Shown piece after piece: positions 18,359 to 28,157 of a stretch of 64,000 nt of DNA (the first letter of the stretch is position 1; every line of letters starts with the position of its first letter). Under the pieces are notes generated by a model. It was not told the origin of the DNA, ran no database searches, and worked only from the letters and a program-made list of their open reading frames with translations. This DNA is from Candidatus Pelagibacterales bacterium (GTDB lineage Bacteria > Pseudomonadota > Alphaproteobacteria > Pelagibacterales > AG-422-B15), in contig JAONQW010000005.1 in assembly GCA_028412835.1 (NCBI GenBank), forward strand, positions 32,958 to 96,957, written 5' to 3'. Position numbers and translations under genes: made by a program.

Positions 18359-19054
18359 ATGTCGTCAAATACTGCTGAAGTTAAAGTAGGCTTACAACAA
18401 TTACATGAAGATGTTATACCTCAGTTAAGTGAGATATCGTTAGATTCTAAAAAACCACTTTTAATTTCAGATGCAGATGAAGTAATTTTAGATTTTCTTG
18501 GGGCTTTTGAAAAATATCTTTTATTTCATAACTTAAGATTTGATCTAAGCACCTACTCACTGTTTGGAAATATTTTAGAAATTAAAAATAATAATCCTAT
18601 TTCTAAGGAAAAGGTAATAAGTCACTTAGATAACTTTTTTGATATACACACTAAAGATATAAGTATTGTGAATGGTGCTTTCGAAAATTTGAAAAAAATT
18701 GAGGATGAGTTAAATTGTCAGATTATTATTCTTACTAATATCCCTTTAAAAAGACGCCAAGATAGAATCCATTGTTTCCAAACTAATAATTTAAATTATC
18801 CAATCATAACTAATGTAAATTCTAAAGGTCCTACCATTAGAGAAATAATCAATAATTTTAACAATAAGGTATTTTTTGTTGATGATATGATATTCAATTT
18901 AATTTCAGCCAATGAAGAGGTTCCAAAAGTTAAATTGATACATTATGTTTCTGATAAGAGACTAGCAAAGCTAATTAAAACACCCGAAGATATTGCTTAT
19001 AAAGCTGACTCATGGGATACAATCTATACTTATATCAAAAATGAATTGGCTTAA
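18359..19054 (+). CDS. HAD-like hydrolase domain protein, function unknown
   Basis: This 231-residue protein shows a HAD-superfamily pattern: 'PLLISDADEVILDFLGAFE' matches motif I (DxD), 'IIILTNIPLKRRQDRI' matches motif II (Thr/Asn), and 'KVFFVDDM' matches the motif IV acidic pair. The most likely activity is hydrolysis of a phosphate ester, but the substrate is unknown. It begins 8 bases after the aldehyde dehydrogenase, and its last 14 bases overlap the start of the next gene, so it is translationally coupled to the phosphodiesterase. No signal peptide is seen, so it is probably cytosolic. Confidence 0.65.
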   Translation: MSSNTAEVKVGLQQLHEDVIPQLSEISLDSKKPLLISDADEVILDFLGAFEKYLLFHNLRFDLSTYSLFGNILEIKNNNPISKEKVISHLDNFFDIHTKDISIVNGAFENLKKIEDELNCQIIILTNIPLKRRQDRIHCFQTNNLNYPIITNVNSKGPTIREIINNFNNKVFFVDDMIFNLISANEEVPKVKLIHYVSDKRLAKLIKTPEDIAYKADSWDTIYTYIKNELA

Positions 19055-19715
19055 TAAACATCCTATTGCGCATAGAGGACTTCATTATGATGATATACAT
19101 GAAAATACTAAAGAATCATTTCAGGCTGCAATAAAACAAAATTACGCAATTGAATGTGATGTAGTTTTAACAAAAGACCATGAAGTAGCAGTGTTTCATG
19201 ATGAAAACTTAAAAAGATTATGTCAAATCAATACTAATATTTCAGATATCACTATGAATGAACTGAGAAAACAAAAAATTTATAATAGTAATTGTAATAT
19301 AATTTCATTAGATGAAATGTTGCATGTAGTTAGCGAGAGTGTGCCAATTATTATTGAAATAAAAGGTGATTACACTCCATTCATAGAAGAAAGAATTCAG
19401 GAAATAATTAGGTCTTATAAAGGACCGATAGCTTTAAAATCATTTAGTCTTAAGTCTTTAAATTGGATAATAGAGTTTTTACCATTTGTTTTCAAAGGTT
19501 TAGTTGTAGATGAACATACTAATAATTCTGAAATTATTTTTGATATAGATTTAGATTTCATTTCATGTGATATAAATTACGTCGACTCAGATCTAATTAT
19601 TAAAGCCAGAAAAAATGGTTTAAGTATAATTACTTGGACGATTGATAATGCAGAAAAAAAAGATAAAGCTAATCTTTTTGCAGATAATATAATTTTTGAA
19701 AAAATTACTCCATAA
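19041..19715 (+). CDS. Glycerophosphodiester phosphodiesterase family protein
   Basis: GDPD enzymes hydrolyse glycerophosphodiesters to glycerol 3-phosphate and an alcohol. The frame has 'IAHRGLHYDDIHENTKESFQAA' with the catalytic His and the downstream Glu, 'ECDVVLTKDHEVAVFHDENLKRL' with the second catalytic His, and 'IIIEIKGD'. I start at the ATG at 19041 (MNWLNKHPIAHRG, 224 residues). The ORF-track start at 18993 adds a tail inside the preceding gene. No signal peptide is present, so action is probably cytosolic. The stop codon abuts the panC ATG directly. Confidence 0.85.
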   Translation: MNWLNKHPIAHRGLHYDDIHENTKESFQAAIKQNYAIECDVVLTKDHEVAVFHDENLKRLCQINTNISDITMNELRKQKIYNSNCNIISLDEMLHVVSESVPIIIEIKGDYTPFIEERIQEIIRSYKGPIALKSFSLKSLNWIIEFLPFVFKGLVVDEHTNNSEIIFDIDLDFISCDINYVDSDLIIKARKNGLSIITWTIDNAEKKDKANLFADNIIFEKITP

Positions 19716-20555
19716 ATGATCATTAAAAAAACAATTAACTCAATTCAAAAATTATTAGAGATAGAAAAAGTTAATCTAAAAAAAAAGGTAGCCTTTATTC
19801 CAACCATGGGTGCATTACATGATGGCCATCTATCACTAATCAAAAGTGCAAAAGCAAAGAAACAGTTTATAATTGTAAGCATATACGTAAATCCATCACA
19901 ATTTGGTCCAAATGAAGATTTTATAAAGTATCCTAGATCTTTAAAGTCAGACCTTAAAAAATTAAAAAAAAGTAATGTTGATTTAGTATTTACACCAAAT
20001 AGCAAAGATTTATCTAGATATAAATATAAAAATTATAACTTTAAAACACTGGGTTTAGAAAGAAAACTTTGTGGCAGTACGCGTCCATATCATTTTATGG
20101 GAGTAGCAGAAATTGTTTTAAAATTTTTCACTTTATTAAAACCAGACATTGCCTACTTTGGTGAAAAAGACTACCAACAATTTATTTTTATAAAAAAAAT
20201 AGTCGATCAAACAAATCTAAAAACAAAAATAATGATGGGTAAAACAATAAGAGAAAAGAATGGACTTGCTCTCTCATCAAGAAATAAATACCTAAAACCA
20301 GAAGAAGTAATTATTGCAAAAAATATTTTTAAGATATTAAAGGAAACTCGTATTTTAATTAAAAAAAATAAAAAACAGTTATCAATATTAAAAGAGCAAA
20401 AAAGAAAATTAATTGCATGTGGATTTTCCAATGTTGAGTATTTTCAAATTCTAACTAACGATTTAAAACATGCAAAATCACCTTATATAAAATCAAGAAT
20501 ATTTGTTGCAGCAAGGATTGGTAGTGTTAGATTGATAGATAATATTTTAATTTAA
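19716..20555 (+). CDS. panC: Pantothenate synthetase
   Basis: PanC ligates pantoate and beta-alanine with ATP to give pantothenate, the coenzyme A precursor. Family motifs are 'VAFIPTMGALHDGHLSLIKSAK' (HIGH-like HDGH), 'YVNPSQFGPNEDF', 'YFGEKDYQQ' and the KMSKS-like loop 'REKNGLALSSRNKYL'. The 279 residues are lysine-rich, in keeping with the local AT bias. The ATG follows the phosphodiesterase stop with no spacer. panB is not in the window. Confidence 0.95.
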   Translation: MIIKKTINSIQKLLEIEKVNLKKKVAFIPTMGALHDGHLSLIKSAKAKKQFIIVSIYVNPSQFGPNEDFIKYPRSLKSDLKKLKKSNVDLVFTPNSKDLSRYKYKNYNFKTLGLERKLCGSTRPYHFMGVAEIVLKFFTLLKPDIAYFGEKDYQQFIFIKKIVDQTNLKTKIMMGKTIREKNGLALSSRNKYLKPEEVIIAKNIFKILKETRILIKKNKKQLSILKEQKRKLIACGFSNVEYFQILTNDLKHAKSPYIKSRIFVAARIGSVRLIDNILI

Positions 20556-20557
20556 AT

Positions 20558-21178
20558 ATGAGGTGGAAAATATCTAATAAACAAGAAGACTATAATGCTT
20601 CTATTAGATTTATGGAAACAGAAGTGCAAAATATTTCTGACAAAAAATTAGAAAATCTTATATGGATATTAGAATATCCATCACTATACACAGCAGGACT
20701 ATCAGCAAAACCAATTGACTTATTAAATAAAAATAAATTTCCTATATTTAATTCTAATCGAGGAGGTAAATATACCTACCATGGCCCAGGACAGAGAGTA
20801 ATTTATACGTTAATTAACCTAAATAACGATAAAGATATTGGTAAATTCGTCTCTAATTTGGAAAATATTATTATAGGCACCTTAAGTGATTTTGGAATAA
20901 AGGGACAAAGAAACGATAATCATCACGGAATATTTGTTAAAAAAAATGACAATCAAAATTATAAAATAGCCAGTATTGGATGTAGATTTAAAAATTGGAT
21001 TAGTTATCACGGCTTTAGTATCAATCATAATCCAGCATTGGAACACTATAGTGGAATTAATCCATGTGGTTTAAACAATAAGAATGTTACAAGTATAGAA
21101 GACTTGGGGAAAAAAATATCAAAAGAAGAGTTAAATGTTGCAATTAAAGAAAATATATTAAGAATGTTTAAAATATGA
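20558..21178 (+). CDS. lipB: Octanoyl-[ACP]:protein N-octanoyltransferase
   Basis: LipB moves the octanoyl group from ACP to lipoyl domains of 2-oxoacid dehydrogenases, the first step of lipoate synthesis. The signatures are 'NRGGKYTYHGPGQRVIYTLINL', 'GIFV', 'KIASIGCRFKNWISYHGFSIN' with catalytic Lys136, and 'INPCGL' with catalytic Cys170. It has 206 residues. It follows panC by 2 bases and overlaps the next gene by 4 bases (ATGA). lipA was not seen in the window. Confidence 0.94.
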   Translation: MRWKISNKQEDYNASIRFMETEVQNISDKKLENLIWILEYPSLYTAGLSAKPIDLLNKNKFPIFNSNRGGKYTYHGPGQRVIYTLINLNNDKDIGKFVSNLENIIIGTLSDFGIKGQRNDNHHGIFVKKNDNQNYKIASIGCRFKNWISYHGFSINHNPALEHYSGINPCGLNNKNVTSIEDLGKKISKEELNVAIKENILRMFKI

Positions 21179-22251
21179 AGTGTTCAATTATAAATACAAA
21201 AAAAAATAATTATTTAAAACTAGAGTTTAAAGATAAATTATATAAATTTTCACCCACATGGTTAATTGAAAATAGTAAAGATTTATCAATCAGAGATAAG
21301 CAAACAAATCAGCTATTAATTGAAGCTGCTGAGTTAAAATTAAGCTTAAGAATAGATGCTTTTAATATTAAGAATAATAATTTAATAATAAGTTTTAATA
21401 ATAATACTGTTCATAATTTTAATATAAAAGATCTTCTTGCTCCAAAAAAACACCCTAATAAAAAATTGTGGAATGGATCATTGAAAAAAATTCCTTCATT
21501 TAATTTTAAAAAATTTAATAATAAAATGCTAAAAAATATTTTAAGTACTGTTGATGAATATGGATTCTGCCTAATAAAAAATATGCCGACAACCAAAAAC
21601 GGAATACATGCTCTAACTAAACATATTGGTCCGATTAAAGAAACGAATTGGGGAAGTATAGCGGATATTAAGAATATTAAGAAAGCTTACGATCTTACTA
21701 TGACTGAAAGAGCATTAGAAAATCACACTGATAATCCATATAGATTTCCTACACAAGGATATATATGCCTTCATTGTATAAAAAATAGTGATATAGGTGG
21801 AGAAAATACTCTGGTTGATGGTTTTAATATAGCAAAACAGATAAAGATAAAAAGCATTGAAACGTTTAATGTGCTGAAAAATTTTAAAACTTTCTTTCAA
21901 TACAAAGATAAAGATACATTGTTAGAAAATTACTGCTCTTTGATTGAAACTGATTATGAAGATAATGTTGTCCAAATTAGGTATAATAATCGTACAGAAA
22001 TTATTCCCTATGATGATTTAAAAAAGATCACTGAATATACAGAGGCAAGGCAATGCTTTTGGAATTTAATCAAGAAAAAGTCTAATAATATTACAATAAA
22101 ACAGACATCTGGAGATATGATTATAATGGATAATTATAGAATTTTACATGGTCGCGCAAAATATAAAGATCTAAATAATCAAAGATATTTTAGGCAGGGT
22201 TATATTGATAGAGATATCTTGCAAAGTAAATTGAAAATAATGCAAGCATAG
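21175..22251 (+). CDS. Fe(II)/2-oxoglutarate dioxygenase, gamma-butyrobetaine hydroxylase-like (TauD superfamily)
   Basis: The C-terminal part is a TauD/BBOX fold with the iron ligands His184 and Asp186 in 'ENHTDNPYR', His325 in 'YRILHGRAK', and the 2-oxoglutarate arginine in 'QRYFRQGYID'. The N-terminal part resembles the small domain of gamma-butyrobetaine and trimethyllysine hydroxylases ('PTWLIENSKDLSIRD'), but the zinc-binding cysteines of that domain are replaced. The likely reaction is hydroxylation of a trimethylammonium compound, though the substrate is unproven. The gene overlaps lipB by 4 bases and ends 1 base from the convergent pccA stop. Its 358 residues fit the family. Confidence 0.8.
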   Translation: MKCSIINTKKNNYLKLEFKDKLYKFSPTWLIENSKDLSIRDKQTNQLLIEAAELKLSLRIDAFNIKNNNLIISFNNNTVHNFNIKDLLAPKKHPNKKLWNGSLKKIPSFNFKKFNNKMLKNILSTVDEYGFCLIKNMPTTKNGIHALTKHIGPIKETNWGSIADIKNIKKAYDLTMTERALENHTDNPYRFPTQGYICLHCIKNSDIGGENTLVDGFNIAKQIKIKSIETFNVLKNFKTFFQYKDKDTLLENYCSLIETDYEDNVVQIRYNNRTEIIPYDDLKKITEYTEARQCFWNLIKKKSNNITIKQTSGDMIIMDNYRILHGRAKYKDLNNQRYFRQGYIDRDILQSKLKIMQA

Positions 22252-22252
22252 G

Positions 22253-24232
22253 TTATTTAAAGGTTATTAGGACTTCGTCAGTACTTACACTTGAGCCTTC
22301 TTTAATTAAGACATCTTCCACTAAACAGTCTTTTTCACTTTTTAATATGTTTTCCATTTTCATGGCCTCAATTATAACAAGCTCTTCACCTTGTTTAATC
22401 AATTGACCTTTTTTAATGTTAATTGATTTAATAAGGCCTGGCATAGGAGAAATTAATTTCTTAGAAAGATCTTCAAGTTTAATTTCTGGCATATAATCAA
22501 ATAATACCTTGTTCTTATTTGGTGCAACAATTAAATCTAGGCTACAGTCCTCAATTGTAATTGAAAATTGATTAAAGTTATTAATTTTATTGATTTTCAC
22601 AAAACATTTCTCATCACCGATATTAAGTTCCATTATTTTTTGATTAATTTTCCATAATGAGTGAAGTACAATTTCTTTATTCTTATGCGTAACAACCATA
22701 GATAAATTTTTATCTATTAATTTGTGACTTTTTATCTCGAAATCAGATGTTATCTTTTTAGAAATAACTGAGAGGCCTAGATTTGTAATATTTATATTTA
22801 ATTTCTTATAAATGAAAATTGCAGCATAATTAAATTTTTCAATCAAGGATTTGCTTAAACCATAATTAAAATAGTAACCTTTGGGATAATTTTCTTTAAT
22901 AAAATTTGTACTTATACTGCCACTTCTAAAGTCTTTATTTTTTAAAGTAGATATTAAAAATGCAATATTATGGTCGACACCTGTAATATAGTATTGTTGT
23001 AATGCATTAATCATTAGATCAATTGCTTTTGTTCTAGTTTTTTCATGGACCGCTAACTTAGAAATCATTGGATCATAAAAAATACTTATATCTGAGCCTC
23101 CAGATACACCTGTGTCATTTCTTATTATTTCAGTTTTATTTTTTTGTTGAGGCTCATGATATTCAATTAATCTTCCTATCGAAGGTAAAAAATCTTTTAA
23201 AGGATCTTCAGCATATATTCTTGATTCAATAGACCAACCATTAAGATTAATATCATTTTGTTTTAAATTTAATTTTTTGCCATCAGCACAGTTAATCATT
23301 TGTTCAACAAGGTCAATACCCGTAACAAGTTCAGTAACAGGATGCTCTACTTGTAAACGTGTATTCATTTCTAAAAAATAAAAATTTCTGTCATTGTCTA
23401 CAACAAATTCTACTGTCCCCGCAGAATCATATTTAACTTCTTTGGCAAGTCTTAAGGCTTGTTCTGCCATCGCCTCTCTTAATTCTTTATCTACAAATGA
23501 TGAGGGGCATTCCTCTATGACTTTTTGGTACCTTCTTTGAATTGAGCATTCGCGTTCACCTAGATGAATCTGATTACCATGTTTATCACATAATATCTGT
23601 ATTTCTATATGTCTAGGATTAGTAATATATTTCTCAATAAAGACTCTATCATCACCAAAACTATTTAATGCCTCACTTTGTGCTGCTTTGAGATTGGCCT
23701 CAAGATCCTTGCGAGACTCTACAATCCTCATTCCTTTGCCACCACCACCAGCAGATGCTTTAAGTAAAACTGGAAATCCAATTTTCTCTGATATTTTTAT
23801 AGCTTTTTTTGGATCTTTAATAGCTTCAGTGTGACCAGGTATAATATTTAATTTTAATTTATTGGCTAAATTTTTTGATTCAATCTTGTCGCCCATTTTT
23901 GTAATTGCGTTTTTATTGGGCCCAATAAACTTTATTTTTTCTTTTTCTAATGCCTTAACAAAATTATAATTTTCTGACAAAAAGCCATAACCAGGATGTA
24001 TTGCATCACTCTTCGATTTTTTTGCGATTTCAATAATTTTTTTTATTACCAAGTAAGACTCATTGGGTGACGAAGGTCCTATTAAATAACTTTCATCTGC
24101 AAGTTTTACAAAATCAGCATGCTTATCTGCTTCAGAATAAACTGCAACAGTTTTTATGTTCATTTTATTTGCTGTTTTAATGATTCTACATGCAATTTCG
24201 CCTCTATTGGCAATTAGAATTTTTTTTATCAT
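22253..24232 (-). CDS. pccA: Propionyl-CoA carboxylase alpha subunit (biotin carboxylase plus biotin carrier)
   Basis: This subunit carboxylates its own biotin with ATP and bicarbonate and hands the carboxyl group to the beta subunit. The biotin carboxylase domain begins 'KILIANRGEIACRII' and contains the ATP-grasp loop 'KASAGGGGKGMRIV' and 'FLEMNTRLQVEHPVTE'. A linker domain and a C-terminal biotinyl domain follow, with 'IIEAMKMEN' (biotinylated Lys625). The partner pccB lies 1 base upstream and looks propionyl-CoA-specific. The product, methylmalonyl-CoA, would feed into succinyl-CoA; the mutase is not in the window. 3-Methylcrotonyl-CoA carboxylase is a less likely alternative. Confidence 0.9.
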   Translation of the reverse strand: MIKKILIANRGEIACRIIKTANKMNIKTVAVYSEADKHADFVKLADESYLIGPSSPNESYLVIKKIIEIAKKSKSDAIHPGYGFLSENYNFVKALEKEKIKFIGPNKNAITKMGDKIESKNLANKLKLNIIPGHTEAIKDPKKAIKISEKIGFPVLLKASAGGGGKGMRIVESRKDLEANLKAAQSEALNSFGDDRVFIEKYITNPRHIEIQILCDKHGNQIHLGERECSIQRRYQKVIEECPSSFVDKELREAMAEQALRLAKEVKYDSAGTVEFVVDNDRNFYFLEMNTRLQVEHPVTELVTGIDLVEQMINCADGKKLNLKQNDINLNGWSIESRIYAEDPLKDFLPSIGRLIEYHEPQQKNKTEIIRNDTGVSGGSDISIFYDPMISKLAVHEKTRTKAIDLMINALQQYYITGVDHNIAFLISTLKNKDFRSGSISTNFIKENYPKGYYFNYGLSKSLIEKFNYAAIFIYKKLNINITNLGLSVISKKITSDFEIKSHKLIDKNLSMVVTHKNKEIVLHSLWKINQKIMELNIGDEKCFVKINKINNFNQFSITIEDCSLDLIVAPNKNKVLFDYMPEIKLEDLSKKLISPMPGLIKSINIKKGQLIKQGEELVIIEAMKMENILKSEKDCLVEDVLIKEGSSVSTDEVLITFK

Positions 24233-24233
24233 A

Positions 24234-25766
24234 TTATAATGGTATGTTATCGTGTTTTTTGTAAGGTGAAGTTAGTTCTTTATTTTGAAGATTATCTAAT
24301 GCTACAGCTATTCTTTTTCTAGTAGACTGTGGCTTAATAACATCATCAATAAATCCCCTACTTGAAGCAATAAATGGATTGGCAAATTGGTTAGTATATT
24401 CATCTGTTTTTTCAGCAATATCTTTTTCATTTTTAAGTTCGTTTCTATATAATATCTCAACTGCACCTTTTGCTCCCATAACTGCAATCTCAGCGGTTGG
24501 CCAAGCATAATTTATATCGCCCCTTAGATGTTTTGAGGCCATTACTACATAAGCACCTCCGTATGCCTTACGTGTTATAATTGTTACCTTAGGAACTGTA
24601 GCCTCTCCATATGCATATAATAACTTAGCGCCGTTCTTGATAATTCCATTATGTTCCTGAGATACTCCCGGTAAAAACCCTGGCACATCTACAAATGTTA
24701 CAATTGGTATATTGAAGCAATCACAAAAACGCACAAATCTAGCGGCTTTTTTACTAGCATCAATATCTAAACATCCAGCTAAAACTAAAGGTTGATTTGC
24801 AACAAAACCAACTGTTCGACCCTCAACTCTTCCAAACCCTATAATCATATTTTTGGCAAATTCTGCCTGTATTTGAAAAAAATCACTGTTATCTACAACT
24901 TTATTAAGAAGCTCTAGCATATCATATGGTTTATTTGGATTATCAGGAACCAGGGTATCCAATGATGGGTCTGGACTCAAATCTTGATACTCAGATATTT
25001 GTTTAATTGATTTTTCTCTATTACTTGATGGTAGTAAATCAATTAATCTTTTAACTTCATAAAGTGTTTCAATATCGTTTTCGTAAGCACCATCAGCGAC
25101 TGAAGATTTTGAAGTATGTGTTTTAGCCCCGCCAAGCTCTTCTTGTGTTACATTTTCTTGAGTCACTGTCTTAACTACATCGGGTCCAGTAACAAACATA
25201 AATGAAGTATCTTTAACCATAAAAATAAAATCAGTCATTGCTGGGGAATAAACTGCTCCACCAGCACATGGGCCCATGATGACTGATATTTGCGGTATTA
25301 CCCCAGAAGCTAAAACATTTTTTTGAAATACATCTCCATAACCAGCTAAGGATGCAACACCTTCTTGTATACGAGCTCCACCTGAGTCATTTATACCTAT
25401 TAGAGGAGCTCCTACTTTTAAAGCCATATCCATTATCTTACAAATTTTTTCAGCATGAGCTTCTGACAAAGAACCACCAAAAACTGTAAAATCTTGACTA
25501 AATACGTAAACGAGTTTTCCATTAATCTTGCCACTACCTGTTACAACACTATCACCTGGATACTTTTGCTTTGCCATTCCAAAATCATTAGTACGATGCT
25601 CCACATACATATCGTACTCTTCAAAAGTATCTTCATCTAACAACACATCAATTCTTTCACGAGCTGTAAGCTTACCTCTGGCGTGCTGAGCATCAACTCG
25701 TTTCTTTCCACCACCCTCTCTAGCTTGGCTTCTTTTTTTTTCTAATTCTTCAATAATTGATGTCAT
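24234..25766 (-). CDS. pccB: Propionyl-CoA carboxylase beta subunit (carboxyltransferase)
   Basis: This subunit transfers the carboxyl group from biotin to propionyl-CoA. The 510 residues contain '[28 protein letters not shown]', the oxyanion glycines '[20 protein letters not shown]', '[17 protein letters not shown]', '[13 protein letters not shown]' and '[24 protein letters not shown]'. These fit PccB better than acetyl-CoA carboxylase or MccB from general family knowledge. It is followed by pccA after 1 base, and lies 36 bases downstream of the rluC-type gene on the same strand. Confidence 0.93.
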   Translation of the reverse strand: MTSIIEELEKKRSQAREGGGKKRVDAQHARGKLTARERIDVLLDEDTFEEYDMYVEHRTNDFGMAKQKYPGDSVVTGSGKINGKLVYVFSQDFTVFGGSLSEAHAEKICKIMDMALKVGAPLIGINDSGGARIQEGVASLAGYGDVFQKNVLASGVIPQISVIMGPCAGGAVYSPAMTDFIFMVKDTSFMFVTGPDVVKTVTQENVTQEELGGAKTHTSKSSVADGAYENDIETLYEVKRLIDLLPSSNREKSIKQISEYQDLSPDPSLDTLVPDNPNKPYDMLELLNKVVDNSDFFQIQAEFAKNMIIGFGRVEGRTVGFVANQPLVLAGCLDIDASKKAARFVRFCDCFNIPIVTFVDVPGFLPGVSQEHNGIIKNGAKLLYAYGEATVPKVTIITRKAYGGAYVVMASKHLRGDINYAWPTAEIAVMGAKGAVEILYRNELKNEKDIAEKTDEYTNQFANPFIASSRGFIDDVIKPQSTRKRIAVALDNLQNKELTSPYKKHDNIPL

Positions 25767-25802
25767 ATCTCTTATAATAACTAATTAATCTTAATTAAAC
25801 AA

Positions 25803-26678
25803 TCATATGTAGTTAAAAAAATGATTAGGTAAATCTGCCTCAACATTGATCAGTTCACCTGTAAGATCATTAAATTTAATTTTTTTTGCATGTAAAAAAA
25901 GGTTATTTTCATTTTTATACACTTTTGATACTGGCAAGTAATATTTATTATCACCTAAAATTGGAAAACCATTTAATTTACAGTGAATTCTTAATTGATG
26001 TTTTCTTCCAGTAGAAGGTTTAAGCTCTATATGGGTTAAACCTTCTGACAATCTTCTAATAATTTTATATCTAGTTTCAGCTTTATAGGTATTTTCATCT
26101 TCTTGAATATCATTAGTTATAAGTCCTTCATTCTGATCTGGTTCACCTATAACAATTGCTTCATATGTTTTTTCTATTTTTCTATCTCTAAATAAATCTG
26201 AAAAGTGCTTAGCATATTTTCTATTAAGTGCAAAAATCAAGATACCACTAGTGTCTTTGTCTAATCGATGAACTAATAGGGGTCTACTCTCAAAAAGATT
26301 TGAATAATTCAAAATATCATCTAAATTTTTTTTAATACCACTCCCACCTTGAACAGCTATCCTGTTCCATTTATTAATAATAAAGAAATTATTATCTGAA
26401 AAAATTATTGATTTTTTAAGATCATCTATATCTTTCTTATTTGACTCAATTTTTGGAATGTTTCTATTTTCAGAATAATCTTTAAATAATTGAATGATAT
26501 CTGTTTCTTGAACTCTGTAGTTAGCGGTTGATTTTTTATCATTAACTTTAATTAAACCTTTTCTTAAATCTTTTTGTATCAAGCTTTGGGGTACATTTAG
26601 TGAGTTAACCAGATAACGATCTAGTCTAGTATTTTCTTCGTCTGCCGTAATTATTATTGAATTGATATGTATAGCCAT
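25803..26678 (-). CDS. rluC: 23S rRNA pseudouridine synthase, RluC/RluD family
   Basis: This enzyme isomerises specific uridines in 23S rRNA to pseudouridine. An N-terminal S4 RNA-binding domain (about residues 15-70, 'RLDRYLVNSLNVPQSLIQKDLRKGLIKVND') precedes the catalytic domain with 'PLLVHRLDKDTSGILIFA' (catalytic Asp140). Later motifs are 'KTYEAIVIG' and 'GRKHQLRIHCKLNGFPILGDNKYY'. The 291 residues are normal. The exact RluC versus RluD site specificity cannot be decided from sequence. It follows rplQ after 46 bases, so it may be read through from the ribosomal operon. Confidence 0.87.
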   Translation of the reverse strand: MAIHINSIIITADEENTRLDRYLVNSLNVPQSLIQKDLRKGLIKVNDKKSTANYRVQETDIIQLFKDYSENRNIPKIESNKKDIDDLKKSIIFSDNNFFIINKWNRIAVQGGSGIKKNLDDILNYSNLFESRPLLVHRLDKDTSGILIFALNRKYAKHFSDLFRDRKIEKTYEAIVIGEPDQNEGLITNDIQEDENTYKAETRYKIIRRLSEGLTHIELKPSTGRKHQLRIHCKLNGFPILGDNKYYLPVSKVYKNENNLFLHAKKIKFNDLTGELINVEADLPNHFFNYI

Positions 26679-26724
26679 AAAATCTAAATTTTGGCCAAAT
26701 ATCTTATATATGAATTAATTGAGA

Positions 26725-27090
26725 CTATTTAGCTTCTTGATCTAACAGTTGGATATAAGCCATAGGTGCCTTATCGCCAGTACGAAAGCCAGCTTTAACT
26801 ATTCTACAATATCCACCTTGTCTTTTTTCAAATCTTTTAGATAGGTCGGAAAAAACTTTAGTAACAGCCTCACTGTCTCTTAAGCTACTAAATGCATTCA
26901 TTCTTGATGCATTTGTATTTTTTTTACCTAAAGTAATTATTTTTTCTACAAAAGGTCTTAGCTCCTTAGCTTTAGGTAGAGTTGTCTTAATGGTTTCACT
27001 TTTGATCAAAGAAACAGCCATATTCTCTAACATAGATATTCTATGAGTAGATGTTCTATTTAATTTTCTTTTTGCTATTCCGTGTCTCAT
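26725..27090 (-). CDS. rplQ: 50S ribosomal protein L17
   Basis: L17 sits on the large subunit near the exit tunnel. The N-terminal '[29 protein letters not shown]' and '[26 protein letters not shown]' are family-typical, and the 121 residues correspond to the conserved core. It is the last gene of the alpha operon, 18 bases after the rpoA stop, and no intrinsic terminator is evident behind it. Confidence 0.97.
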   Translation of the reverse strand: MRHGIAKRKLNRTSTHRISMLENMAVSLIKSETIKTTLPKAKELRPFVEKIITLGKKNTNASRMNAFSSLRDSEAVTKVFSDLSKRFEKRQGGYCRIVKAGFRTGDKAPMAYIQLLDQEAK

Positions 27091-27108
27091 TTTTTCTTTT
27101 CTAAAGGT

Positions 27109-28131
27109 TTAATTGTATGGGTCTTCAATTTTTCTTGCCATCTCTTCAATATTTTCAGGTGGCCAGTTTGGTACTTCCATACCAAGATATAAAGACATGA
27201 CACCTAATACTTCTTTTATCTCATTAAGTGATTTTCTTCCAAAATTTGGAGTGCGAAGCATTTCAGTTTCTGTTTTTTGAACTAAATCACCAATATAAAT
27301 AATATTATCATTTCTTAAGCAATTCATTGATCTAACAGATAGCTCAAGTTCTTCAACTTTTCTAAGTAAGTTTTTATTGAATTTAGGCTCAAGAGCATCT
27401 GGCTCCGGTATTACTTCTTCTGGTTCATCAAAATTAATAAATGACTGAAGCTGATCTTGAATAATTCTTGCGGCAAAAGCAATTGAGTCTTCTGGTGATA
27501 TTGAACCATCTGTTTCAATTGTCATTGTTAACTTATCATAATCTAAGACCTTGCCTTCACGTGTATTTTCAACACTATAAGCAACTTGTTTTACTGGACT
27601 AAAGATTGAGTCTATTGGAATTAACCCTATTGGGGCATCTTCAACTCTATTATGCTCAGCTGCAACATATCCCTTACCTTTTGCTACAGTAAGCTCCATA
27701 TTAAGCTCTACATTTTCATCTAAATTACAAATAACTAACTCAGGATTAATAATATCTATTTCAGACGGGGCATTAATCATACCAGCAGTAATTTCTCCTG
27801 GTCCAGTTACATTAAGTGACATTTTTCTAACACCTTCAGAATGCATATTCAAAGATAGAGATTTAATATTTAATACAATGTCTGTTACATCTTCTCTAAC
27901 ACCATCAATTGAAGAAAATTCATGCAAAACATTTTCAACCTTAATTGCTGTAACTGCTGTTCCTTGCAATGACGACAATAAAACTCTTCTTAGCGCGTTA
28001 CCTAATGTTAAGCCAAAGCCTCTTTCTAGTGGTTCGGCTGTTAATGTAGCTTGGAAACTTGAAGTATCTGATGGCACTAGGGATAGTTTTGATGGTTTGA
28101 TTAGTGCCTGCCAATTATTTATGATGCTCAT
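27109..28131 (-). CDS. rpoA: DNA-directed RNA polymerase subunit alpha
   Basis: The alpha subunit dimerises to start RNA polymerase assembly. The N-terminal domain shows '[33 protein letters not shown]'. The C-terminal domain (about residues 255-320) has '[51 protein letters not shown]', which contacts UP elements and activators. The length of 340 is usual for Alphaproteobacteria. It lies in the order rpsM-rpsK-rpoA-rplQ. rpsD, present in the E. coli alpha operon, is absent here. Confidence 0.98.
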   Translation of the reverse strand: MSIINNWQALIKPSKLSLVPSDTSSFQATLTAEPLERGFGLTLGNALRRVLLSSLQGTAVTAIKVENVLHEFSSIDGVREDVTDIVLNIKSLSLNMHSEGVRKMSLNVTGPGEITAGMINAPSEIDIINPELVICNLDENVELNMELTVAKGKGYVAAEHNRVEDAPIGLIPIDSIFSPVKQVAYSVENTREGKVLDYDKLTMTIETDGSISPEDSIAFAARIIQDQLQSFINFDEPEEVIPEPDALEPKFNKNLLRKVEELELSVRSMNCLRNDNIIYIGDLVQKTETEMLRTPNFGRKSLNEIKEVLGVMSLYLGMEVPNWPPENIEEMARKIEDPYN

Positions 28132-28157
28132 AATGTATTCCTTATATTATTAAATAG

